The notes below the pieces were generated by a model. It did no database searches and had not been told where the DNA came from. It saw only the letters and a program-made list of their open reading frames with translations. A stretch of 64,000 bases of DNA from Parapedobacter sp037190485 (lineage in GTDB: Bacteria; Bacteroidota; Bacteroidia; Sphingobacteriales; Sphingobacteriaceae): the NCBI GenBank assembly GCA_037190485.1, contig JBBCJB010000004.1:124001-188000 (forward strand), read 5' to 3'. Below are positions 17,690 to 26,144 of this stretch, piece after piece (position 1 is the first letter of the stretch; each line of letters begins with the position of its first letter). A program made the translations under genes and the position numbers.

Positions 17690-20600
17690 ATGATTGAAAT
17701 TAGACAGAAACTATGCATGCTGCTTCTGCTCTTGCCGGCGTTCATCCAGGCACAGCAGACCACACCGCTCGTAAACTCCACACTCGATGGCGTGGTGGTG
17801 GACGCGATAACAAAAGATCCGCTTGCCGGTGCTACGCTACAACTGGAAGGCGTGACCCACAGCACGAAATCAGACGGGCGTGGCCGATTCCGATTTGTCA
17901 CGGGACAGAAATTCCCCTACACCATCATCGTCAGCTACATAGGCTATAAAAACAAAGAAGTCATCGCCAACGGCAGCCCGTTAACCATCGAGTTGGAACA
18001 GGATGCCACCGGGCTATCGGAGGTGGTTGTGGTAGGTTATACCACCCAAGAGCGCCGAAACATCATCGGTTCGGTCACGAAAGTCGATCCGGCACAAACG
18101 GCATCGATACCGGTTGGCGGTATCGATGCCCAACTGCAGGGAAAGATACCGGGTGTCCAGATTTCAAGCAACACCGGTGTACCCGGAGAATCCATCAACA
18201 TCCGGTTGCGGGGCGCAACGTCGATCTCATCCGGCAACAACCCGCTGTTTATCGTAGACGGCGTCTTTGTAAATTCCAACAGCCTCCAGACCGTCAACAC
18301 CGGCGGGAAGGCAACATCGCCGATTGCCGATATCAATCCTTCGGATATCGCAAGCGTGGAAGTACTGAAAGACGCCGAAGCCACTGCGCTATACGGATCG
18401 AGGGGTGCCAATGGCGTGATCATCATCACGACCAAAAAGGGTGAGTATAACCAGCGACCCGTCATCGATTTGGGGGTATCACAAGGCTGGGCAAAGGCAG
18501 CGGAACTATGGGAGTTGACCACGGGCCCCGAGCATGCCCTCTTGGTCAACGAATACAATACCAATATTGGACGTCCTGCTCCCTTCCGTCCGGTCACTGA
18601 GGTTATTTCCGGCGTTGCGGGCCGGGGGCTTCCCGAGGAACAGCAAACCTATGACCGGCTCGGCGAAGCCTTCCGCACGGGGGGCCTTGGAGACTACAAC
18701 CTGTCCATTCGCGGCGGAAGCTCCGATACGCGGTATTACCTCTCGGGCGGCTATAACAGACAGGAGTCGATACTGAGACCGATCAGTTTCGACCGTGCAA
18801 GTTTCAAACTCAACCTTGACCAGAAACTGGCCGATTTCTTGCAGGTGGGGAGCAGCAACACGTTCGGGCGCAGTTACCGGAATCAAGGACGGGCGGGCGA
18901 CGGTCCACAAGGGGGTATCCTCCAGGCGGCATTGCACACGCCCACCTACTTATCACCCTACAACGAAAACGGTCAATTGGTCGGCAGGGCCGGATTCGAC
19001 AACCTAACGCTACTGCTGGACAACTACGATGTGAACTCCACGAGCCTGCGCTACATCGGCAATGTCTATGCAGAAGCCAAATTATTGAAGAACCTGACGT
19101 TCAAGTCCAGTTTCAGCCTGGATTACAACAACTATGACGAGTCAGAATACTGGAAAAGCTTCTTGATTGCAGGCGCAGGAGTTGGTACGGCCACGTCAGC
19201 CCTCACGCAATCCTCATCGTGGATCAACGAACAGCTGCTTTCGTACAAAACAACCATTGGCGGAAAGCACAATCTAGGGGCCCTGCTTGGCAATACGCTG
19301 CAAAGCAACGTCGCCAAACGGACATCAGCCGCGGGTCAGGGCTTTGCAAACGACTCGTTTACCCTGATTTCTTCGGCGGCATCCACAACGGGGTCGGACT
19401 TCTGGGACAAATACACCCTAGCGTCATTCTTCGCCCGGATAGACTATGGCTATGATAATCGGTACCTGGTTGATTTCAGTATACGCGCCGATGGCTCGTC
19501 CAAATTCGGATCGGCCAATCCGTGGGGTTATTTCCCAGCTGTTGGGGTGGCATGGCGACTTAAACAGGAACAGTTCCTCCAGGAAGTGGCCTTTATCGAT
19601 GACCTCAAGCTCAGGGCGAGCTATGGTAGCACCGGTAGCCAGAGCGGCATCGGAAGTTTCGCTGCGCGTGGCCTTTGGACGGGCGGTGCTTCCTACCAGG
19701 AAAAATCGGGTATCGCCCCTTTGCAGTTGGCCAACCCGAACCTTCGCTGGGAACGCACCGATCAGCTGAACATCGGGTTGGATTTGTCGCTTTTCAAAGG
19801 TAGGCTGGCCGTGGATTTCAATGTCTACGACAAGTACACGCGTGATGGCCTGCTACCCCTGGCCCTGGGCGAAACTACCGGCTTTAACAGCTTCACGAGC
19901 AACGCCGTCGAGGTCAGCAACAAGGGATTTGAGCTCGGCATCAACTCCATCAATGTCCGCAAAGCCCACTTTACCTGGTCAACGGATTTTAACATCGCTC
20001 GAAACGTCAATAAGATCGAGAAATTGGCAACGACACTAAACTATGGCAGTCGAGACCTCATCCGGTTTGAAGAAGGATATCCCATGTACTCTTTTTGGGT
20101 TTACAAACAGCTTTACGTCGATCCGCAGACCGGGAATGCGGTATACGAAGATATTGACGGCAACGGCCAGCGTACCACTGCCGACCGTCAGATCCATGGC
20201 GATATCTGGCCGGACTTTTTCGGTGGCTTGGCCAATACGTTCACGTATAAGCAATTGGATTTGGCCGCATTCTTCAATTTTTCCTATGGAAACAACGTGT
20301 ACAACCACAACCGCTTTTTCGGAGAAAGCGGAGGTGCACGCGATGCAGCCCGTATCCTGTTCAAAAACAACCTGAATCGTTGGCAGCAGCCAGGGGATAT
20401 CACCGATGTACCCAAATCTGATGGGCTTAATGTAAATAATTACATCGACGGGGGCAGCCGATGGTTGGAAGATGGCTCATACCTCAGACTACGCAACATT
20501 ACCCTTGGCTATAGCCTACCACAAACGGCTGCAGACCGCATCAAGCTGTCCAAGCTGAGGCTTTTCCTTGCCGCCAACAACCTGTTTACATGGACCAAAT

Positions 20601-20716
20601 ACTCCGGGCTCGATCCGGAAGCCGCCGCAAACAGCAGCGAGAACCAAGTTGGCATCGATCTAGGGACACCGCCACAACCCCGCAGCTTCCAGTTTGGGAT
20701 ACAATTGACATGGTAA
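17690..20716 (+). CDS. SusC/RagA-family TonB-dependent transporter, module 3
   Basis: 1008 residues. Signal peptide (MIEIRQKLC, hydrophobic core, QAQQ), N-terminal regulatory-like domain, signature EVVVVGYTTQERRN, plug with LQGKIPGVQI, NPLFIVDGV, SRGANGVIIITTKKG, barrel ending GIQLTW (terminal aromatic, typical of outer-membrane barrels). No leader ORF or promoter of the kind seen for modules 1 and 2 fits into the 36-nt gap upstream. The downstream susD may overlap its stop codon or begin 20 nt after it. Confidence 0.93.
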   Translation: MIEIRQKLCMLLLLLPAFIQAQQTTPLVNSTLDGVVVDAITKDPLAGATLQLEGVTHSTKSDGRGRFRFVTGQKFPYTIIVSYIGYKNKEVIANGSPLTIELEQDATGLSEVVVVGYTTQERRNIIGSVTKVDPAQTASIPVGGIDAQLQGKIPGVQISSNTGVPGESINIRLRGATSISSGNNPLFIVDGVFVNSNSLQTVNTGGKATSPIADINPSDIASVEVLKDAEATALYGSRGANGVIIITTKKGEYNQRPVIDLGVSQGWAKAAELWELTTGPEHALLVNEYNTNIGRPAPFRPVTEVISGVAGRGLPEEQQTYDRLGEAFRTGGLGDYNLSIRGGSSDTRYYLSGGYNRQESILRPISFDRASFKLNLDQKLADFLQVGSSNTFGRSYRNQGRAGDGPQGGILQAALHTPTYLSPYNENGQLVGRAGFDNLTLLLDNYDVNSTSLRYIGNVYAEAKLLKNLTFKSSFSLDYNNYDESEYWKSFLIAGAGVGTATSALTQSSSWINEQLLSYKTTIGGKHNLGALLGNTLQSNVAKRTSAAGQGFANDSFTLISSAASTTGSDFWDKYTLASFFARIDYGYDNRYLVDFSIRADGSSKFGSANPWGYFPAVGVAWRLKQEQFLQEVAFIDDLKLRASYGSTGSQSGIGSFAARGLWTGGASYQEKSGIAPLQLANPNLRWERTDQLNIGLDLSLFKGRLAVDFNVYDKYTRDGLLPLALGETTGFNSFTSNAVEVSNKGFELGINSINVRKAHFTWSTDFNIARNVNKIEKLATTLNYGSRDLIRFEEGYPMYSFWVYKQLYVDPQTGNAVYEDIDGNGQRTTADRQIHGDIWPDFFGGLANTFTYKQLDLAAFFNFSYGNNVYNHNRFFGESGGARDAARILFKNNLNRWQQPGDITDVPKSDGLNVNNYIDGGSRWLEDGSYLRLRNITLGYSLPQTAADRIKLSKLRLFLAANNLFTWTKYSGLDPEAAANSSENQVGIDLGTPPQPRSFQFGIQLTW

Positions 20717-20736
20717 TGATAGATAAGGGAAAAAAC

Positions 20737-22074
20737 ATGAGAGTAAGATATATCAATATGCTGGCGGTAAGCGCCCTGATTTCAAGCGCTTGCACCGACT
20801 TCCTAAATGTACTGCCGAAAACATCCATCGCCGATGATGCGACGATTATCGATCAGCAATCGGCAGAGACAGCGATCAACGGGGTTTACGCATCATACAG
20901 GAGCTACTTCGATGTGAGTTATCAGACCATCGGGTACCTATCCGGTGACAACATCGAATTCACGGGTTCACAATCGCAGATCAAGGAATTCATCGATCAC
21001 AATGTCAATGCCGAAAACAGTACGATTGCAAGTGCCTGGAGCGGAATCTATGTCACGATAAACAGGGCCAACCATGTTATCGATAAAGTGCCTGCCCTTT
21101 CGAACGATGCAATCAATGCAACGATCAAGGATCGGATATTGGGAGAGGCCTATTTTATCCGTGGATTGGCCTATTTTGATTTGGCAAGGGTCTGGGGCGG
21201 CGTACCGCTGATTACCAAGCCCACCGCAGGGCCGACCGACAATGTAGGTGTACCGCGCAGCACGCAGGCACAGGCATACGCCCAGGCATTGAGCGATTGG
21301 GAGCTCGCCGAGGGGCTATTGCCGCAAACCACGGATAGGCGTCGAGGCACGCAGAAGACCGTATGGGCACTGAAAGCACGCTATTACCTCTACCACCAGC
21401 AATGGCAACAAGCAATCGACCACGCAACCCGCTTGATTGATGACCAGACGAATTATCAGCTCGTAACCCCGTACAACGCCTGGTTCGCGAACAATGCCGC
21501 TGCCACGCAAGAGGCGGTATTCGAGTTATTTCACAGCACAAACGAAATCAACGGTCACTACGCCAGCTGGCAACCGCAGGAGCGCGGAGGTACGCGACAA
21601 TGGGCTCCTAACAATGCATTTGCACAATTGGTGACAAACCCTGGGACGGGTGGCGGACGATCCGCGCTCGTTGGCGTGGACAATCAGGGGCGCTGGTACG
21701 GCAACCTGTATTACCGTACAAACGGCAGCGATCCCAGTTTCGTTTTCCGGGTGGCCGAACTCTATCTGGTCCGGGCGGAAGCCCATGCAAAGCTGGGTAG
21801 GTTGGAGAATGCGCTTGACGACCTGAATGCCGTACGTGAGCGTGCGGCGCTCGATCCGCTAGAAGGCTTGGCCACCGAGGATGCCGTGTTGTTGGCTATC
21901 GAAAACGAGCGTCGATTGGAGTTCGGCCTCGAGGCCCACAGGTGGTTTGACCTCGTCCGGACAGGTCGTGCACAAACCGTACTGGGCATTACCAACGCAA
22001 ATCGGCTGCTCCTTCCGCTCCCCGCAGAACAGGTGCTCATAGACGATGCGCTCGAACAGAATACAGGCTATTAG
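20737..22074 (+). CDS. SusD/RagB-family surface lipoprotein, module 3
   Basis: 445 residues if started at 20737, chosen because MRVRYINMLAVSALISSAC gives a compact lipoprotein signal (Cys19) and a GGGA stretch lies upstream; an in-frame ATG at 20716 overlapping the susC stop would add seven residues. Family blocks: ILGEAYFIRGLAYFDLARVWGG, TVWALKARYYLYHQQWQQAIDHA, VAELYLVRAEAHAKLGR and ENERRLEFGLEAHRWFDLVRTG. It partners the module 3 SusC. Confidence 0.92.
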   Translation: MRVRYINMLAVSALISSACTDFLNVLPKTSIADDATIIDQQSAETAINGVYASYRSYFDVSYQTIGYLSGDNIEFTGSQSQIKEFIDHNVNAENSTIASAWSGIYVTINRANHVIDKVPALSNDAINATIKDRILGEAYFIRGLAYFDLARVWGGVPLITKPTAGPTDNVGVPRSTQAQAYAQALSDWELAEGLLPQTTDRRRGTQKTVWALKARYYLYHQQWQQAIDHATRLIDDQTNYQLVTPYNAWFANNAAATQEAVFELFHSTNEINGHYASWQPQERGGTRQWAPNNAFAQLVTNPGTGGGRSALVGVDNQGRWYGNLYYRTNGSDPSFVFRVAELYLVRAEAHAKLGRLENALDDLNAVRERAALDPLEGLATEDAVLLAIENERRLEFGLEAHRWFDLVRTGRAQTVLGITNANRLLLPLPAEQVLIDDALEQNTGY

Positions 22075-22099
22075 TTGTCGATTCCAATTGCTGTAGGCC

Positions 22100-23419
22100 A
22101 TGTCCAAAAAAAATTTCCTGATTCGGTTCGCCCTGGTGTATTTCCTCTTGCAGACCATTCCGCTCCAATGGAGCTTTTATACACGGCTCTTCGCATTGCG
22201 CTGGGATACGTTTGTCATCGACCTCTTGAACCTGGTGCTTTTCACGCCCCATTTCTTTGGCCCGGAGAGCACGTTCCTAGATTGGATCGTGTTGGCGGTA
22301 ATCGCCGCTGCAGCGGCCATTTTATGGCAACGCAGCGAACGGATAAAATCCGCTCGCTTCAGTGACGACGACCTTTACTATTACCTGCGGGTGCTCGTCC
22401 GTTACCGCCTTGCTGCCGCGTTATTCGTTTTTGGATTCGTCAAGCTGTTCCCCTCGTTCGCGCCCGAACCATCCATCAGCCACCTCAACACGGGGTACGG
22501 CTATTTCGGCCACTGGAAACATTTTATCCTGAGTTTGGGTGTGGCACCGGCCTACCTATCCTTTCTGGGTTTGGTCGAAGTGGCGTCTGCGCTCCTGTTG
22601 CTCTTCAGGCGCACGGCTTTCCTTGCCGTGATATTCATCCTCCCGTTCTATGGCAACGTATTCCTTTCAGACCTCGCCTATGAAGGGGCCGGGTATGTGT
22701 ACTCGCTATTCCTGCTGTCATTGACGTTCGTATTGTTTCTTTATGACGCGCAACGGTTTGCGCAACTGGTGATACACCTCCAGCCCACCCAGCCATCGTC
22801 ATTCCGGTTCACCTGGGCCTCGAGTCCGTTCCGCCTGTGGCGCATCGGCCTTAAAGGTGCTTTTGCCGTGCTGTTTGTCGTGGTATTCGGTGCGAAAAGC
22901 TATGCGGTTTACAAGCATGGCACGCTGCACTATCCCGAGACACGCGGGGTGGAGGGCGCAGCGGGCATCTATGACGTCGGCCTTTTCGTGGCAAACGGCG
23001 ACACCATTGCTTGTTCACCAGATCATCCCACACGTTGGAAGGACGTCGTTTTTGAATCCTGGAATACGGTGAGTATCCGCTCGAATGAGGTTGTACTAGA
23101 AAATCGGTACAATGGCATCCGATTGGAACCCGTGGATAGCCTGCGAAGCTACGAATACACATTGGCAGGTGATCGACACTATTACTCCTATAATTGGCAA
23201 CGTGATCAGCGTCACCTCCTGTTGCAAAACCGAAACCCGAACTATCCGGACGATCGGTTCTCGCTCAACATCACCCGGCCCAACGGCAAAACCGTCGTTT
23301 TGGAGGGAGTGGACGCGAACGGCGACTCCTTATTGGTCCGGCTAGATCGCCGGGATAAAAAGTACCTCATCGAAGAAGTCAAGAAGGTCGGGCGCTTTAC
23401 ACTCGGCTTTAAACTGTAA
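22100..23419 (+). CDS. DoxX-like membrane protein with C-terminal extracytoplasmic domain, A-type, module 3
   Basis: 439 residues, closest to the 460-aa A-type protein of module 1: YYYLRVLVRYRLAAALFVFGF, FLGLVEVASALLLLFRRTA, GNVFLSDLAYEGAGYVYSL, then HYPETRGVEGAAGIYDVGLFV, RWKDVVFESWNTVSIRS, NRNPNYPDDRFSLNITRPNG and DKKYLIEEVKK. About seven predicted helices precede a periplasmic domain of some 150 residues. Function unknown beyond the DoxX-like fold. Confidence 0.75.
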   Translation: MSKKNFLIRFALVYFLLQTIPLQWSFYTRLFALRWDTFVIDLLNLVLFTPHFFGPESTFLDWIVLAVIAAAAAILWQRSERIKSARFSDDDLYYYLRVLVRYRLAAALFVFGFVKLFPSFAPEPSISHLNTGYGYFGHWKHFILSLGVAPAYLSFLGLVEVASALLLLFRRTAFLAVIFILPFYGNVFLSDLAYEGAGYVYSLFLLSLTFVLFLYDAQRFAQLVIHLQPTQPSSFRFTWASSPFRLWRIGLKGAFAVLFVVVFGAKSYAVYKHGTLHYPETRGVEGAAGIYDVGLFVANGDTIACSPDHPTRWKDVVFESWNTVSIRSNEVVLENRYNGIRLEPVDSLRSYEYTLAGDRHYYSYNWQRDQRHLLLQNRNPNYPDDRFSLNITRPNGKTVVLEGVDANGDSLLVRLDRRDKKYLIEEVKKVGRFTLGFKL

Positions 23420-23440
23420 TTAACTTATCCACGGAAAGCC

Positions 23441-25120
23441 ATGGCTAAATCAACGAACATTGGACAAGGATTTGAGGAAGGGACGCTTACATCAACGGCG
23501 GTTGCCGAAAACGGCAGCGCGCGCGTTAGCACGCAGAATTCCCTCCGATGGCAGGGCTATCAGAAAGTGCTCTTCCGCATCGCTGTCATCTTCTTTATCG
23601 CGCTCTCCGTGCCGAATAACCCGCTTTGGTATGGCCACGTATTCCGAATCGATTGGACCAACCTCGATTACCGCGACCTGTATGACATTTGCCGGTTTGG
23701 ATCGGGCATCAACCTGTTCGGCAACAGCTTTTTCGGCTATCGGCTATTGGGATTCGCCAATTGGCTCACCACGTTGCTCATCGCAACCGGCGGTGGCCTC
23801 GTTTGGACCTGGCTGGCCAAAGCGACACGTCGTGACCCCCGAAGCTTTGAACGGTGGCATTATTGGCTGAATGTGGTGGTGCGCTACCGTGCCGGGCTGG
23901 GCATCATTGGTTTTGGATTTACCAAGTTGCTTCCCGTGCAAATGCCTTACCCATCGCTAGGAATACTGGATGCGGACTATGGAGACCTGACGTCGCAAAA
24001 GATTTTCTGGATGTCTTTTGGCATTGTACCATGGTATCAGGTTTTTGCGGGCGTGCTGGAAGTTGCGGCAGGTGCGCTCTTGCTTTTCCGGAAAACCGTC
24101 GGAATCGGCGCGGCTTTGCTGGTCGGCACGTTAGGCGCGATTGCCGTGGTCAACTTCGCGTATGACGGCGGTGTACATGTTTATAGTTCGTATTTCGTAT
24201 TGCTGGGGTTATTTCTTTTGGTGCCCTACTACCGTCCGTTCGCACGCGTATTCATCCATCAACGGCCTGCGCAAGTAAACCTCACCTTCCCGGGGTTCAA
24301 CGGATTGGTACAGTATGCACGAGTTGCCATCAAATCCGTGATCCTATTCGTATTCATCGGTGTGTTCTTCTACCTGCAATTGATCGACTTCCTGTACGAT
24401 CCCTACAAACAACCCTCCACGGCTGGCGTGAAGGAATTGCGGGGAAATTACCAAGTGACGGAATTCAGGCTGAACGGTCAGGAAATCGCGTTCAATCCAT
24501 TGGATTCCATCCGTTGGCAGTCTGCCACCTTTGAAAATTGGTCTACCCTATCCTTCCGGGTAAACCGTCCCTTGGCGCTCGATTTGTCAAACGGCGGCGG
24601 AGACCCCAAGCGAGATGTGAACCGTACGTTTGAGCTGTCCGGCGTAGCCGGCGGGCAACGCGCCTTCCACTATTACGTGGATACGCTCACCAAAACGCTT
24701 TATCTGGAAGATAAATTTAAATTGATACCGGATGCACGGAATATTACCGCGGGAGAAGGGGGCGATGGCGGCACACGTAACCGTGCTAGCCGTGCCCTCT
24801 CAACAGTAGATGAACCCGCCGTTAGCAGGGAGGAATGGATACCCGCTGACGTAAAGGCCCGCTTGGGCAACGAGGCTGACTATGTCCATCCCCGGGCACG
24901 CACGACCCGGCGCTTACGCGAATTCGCACGAGCGGATGAGCTTGCCGCAAGGGAAACCCGGGAGCGATTCATCGTCCAATATCAGGTCCACAACGGCGGA
25001 GACCGCGTGATCCTGAATGGCATCGATGAAAACCGGGACTCCCTTTACGTCGTCCTGGATCGGGTAGCGAAAGACTTCAAGATTTCCAAAGGTAGACTCG
25101 AAGCGGGCAATTATCACTAG
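23441..25120 (+). CDS. DoxX-like membrane protein with C-terminal extracytoplasmic domain, B-type, module 3
   Basis: 559 residues, the counterpart of the 565-aa protein of module 1. Shared blocks include GFGFTKLLPVQMPYPS, WYQVFAGVLEVAAGALLLFRKT, AYDGGVHVYSSYFVLLG and DPYKQPSTAGVKELRGNYQV. The C-terminal domain carries a charged insert around 430-510 (Gly/Arg/Glu-rich). Its stop codon is only 3 nt from the start of moaA, which ties the SusCD-DoxX modules physically to the molybdenum cofactor genes. Confidence 0.75.
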   Translation: MAKSTNIGQGFEEGTLTSTAVAENGSARVSTQNSLRWQGYQKVLFRIAVIFFIALSVPNNPLWYGHVFRIDWTNLDYRDLYDICRFGSGINLFGNSFFGYRLLGFANWLTTLLIATGGGLVWTWLAKATRRDPRSFERWHYWLNVVVRYRAGLGIIGFGFTKLLPVQMPYPSLGILDADYGDLTSQKIFWMSFGIVPWYQVFAGVLEVAAGALLLFRKTVGIGAALLVGTLGAIAVVNFAYDGGVHVYSSYFVLLGLFLLVPYYRPFARVFIHQRPAQVNLTFPGFNGLVQYARVAIKSVILFVFIGVFFYLQLIDFLYDPYKQPSTAGVKELRGNYQVTEFRLNGQEIAFNPLDSIRWQSATFENWSTLSFRVNRPLALDLSNGGGDPKRDVNRTFELSGVAGGQRAFHYYVDTLTKTLYLEDKFKLIPDARNITAGEGGDGGTRNRASRALSTVDEPAVSREEWIPADVKARLGNEADYVHPRARTTRRLREFARADELAARETRERFIVQYQVHNGGDRVILNGIDENRDSLYVVLDRVAKDFKISKGRLEAGNYH

Positions 25121-25123
25121 ACG

Positions 25124-26116
25124 ATGGCTGCACAGGCATTAGTGGATCGTTTCGGTCGGGTACACGATTACCTTCGGCTTTCGGTAACGCCGCATTGCAA
25201 CCTGCGGTGTACCTACTGCATGCCCATGCACGGCGAACATCCCTTTCTCGACAAACGTTGGATGAGCGCGGATGAAATCGTGGGTATCGCGTCCGAATTC
25301 GTCGACTTGGGCGTCACCAAGATACGGCTTACCGGCGGCGAGCCATTGGTGCGCAAGGATATCCGGGAGCTGGTTAGCCGACTGTCGGCCCTGCCGATTC
25401 AGTTGAGCATGACCACCAATGGCGTACGATTGGATATGTTGACCGATTTGATTACCCAAGGTGCCCTGCGTTCAGTGAATGTGAGCCTGGACACCCTACG
25501 CAGTGACCGTTATATCCAGATTACCAAGCGCGATGCCTTTGATCGTGTCTTCGCGCATCTCCGGCTGCTACAGGAGCTACCGGTAAGGCTAAAACTGAAC
25601 ATCGTGGTCATGAGGGGGGTCAATGACGATGAGATCACCGAGTTCGTCAGGCTGACAGCAGACAAGGATATCGAAGTCCGGTTTATCGAATACATGCCCT
25701 TCAACGGCAACGGATGGGAGCTTGGTGCCGTTATGTCATCTGCCGAGCTGTTGGGCCGGATCACGGAGCGTTTCGATATCAGTAAACTAGCCGACGCACC
25801 GCATGATACCGGCCGCAAATACCGTGTATGCGGGCATACGGGCACGTTTGCGGTAATCAGTACCATGACCGAGCCGTTTTGTTCGGGTTGTAACAGGCTA
25901 CGCCTTACGGCCGATGGCAAGATGAAGAACTGCCTGTTTTCAAAAACTGAAACCGACTTGCTGACCACTTTCCGTTCAGGGCTTCCCATTGCTCCGCTGG
26001 TCATGCGAGGGTTACGCGATAAAGCTGCAGCGCTTGGCGATCAATTGGCCGTTCCGCTTACCGTACTGGATCCGTCACGGCTTACCAATAGAAGCATGGT
26101 AACCATTGGTGGGTAA
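25124..26116 (+). CDS. moaA: GTP 3',8-cyclase MoaA, first step of molybdenum cofactor synthesis
   Basis: 330 residues. Radical SAM cluster CNLRCTYC (Cys25, 29, 32), KIRLTGGEPLVR for SAM binding, the second cluster motif FCSGCNRLRLTADGKMKNC in the C-terminal third, and the functional C-terminal Gly-Gly tail (TIGG). It converts GTP to the 3',8-cyclo intermediate that MoaC turns into cyclic pyranopterin. It is separated by 3 nt from the DoxX-like gene upstream; the other moa genes follow from 33174 onward. Confidence 0.95.
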   Translation: MAAQALVDRFGRVHDYLRLSVTPHCNLRCTYCMPMHGEHPFLDKRWMSADEIVGIASEFVDLGVTKIRLTGGEPLVRKDIRELVSRLSALPIQLSMTTNGVRLDMLTDLITQGALRSVNVSLDTLRSDRYIQITKRDAFDRVFAHLRLLQELPVRLKLNIVVMRGVNDDEITEFVRLTADKDIEVRFIEYMPFNGNGWELGAVMSSAELLGRITERFDISKLADAPHDTGRKYRVCGHTGTFAVISTMTEPFCSGCNRLRLTADGKMKNCLFSKTETDLLTTFRSGLPIAPLVMRGLRDKAAALGDQLAVPLTVLDPSRLTNRSMVTIGG

Positions 26117-26144
26117 CGTGAAAATCGAATCGACAACAATATAG

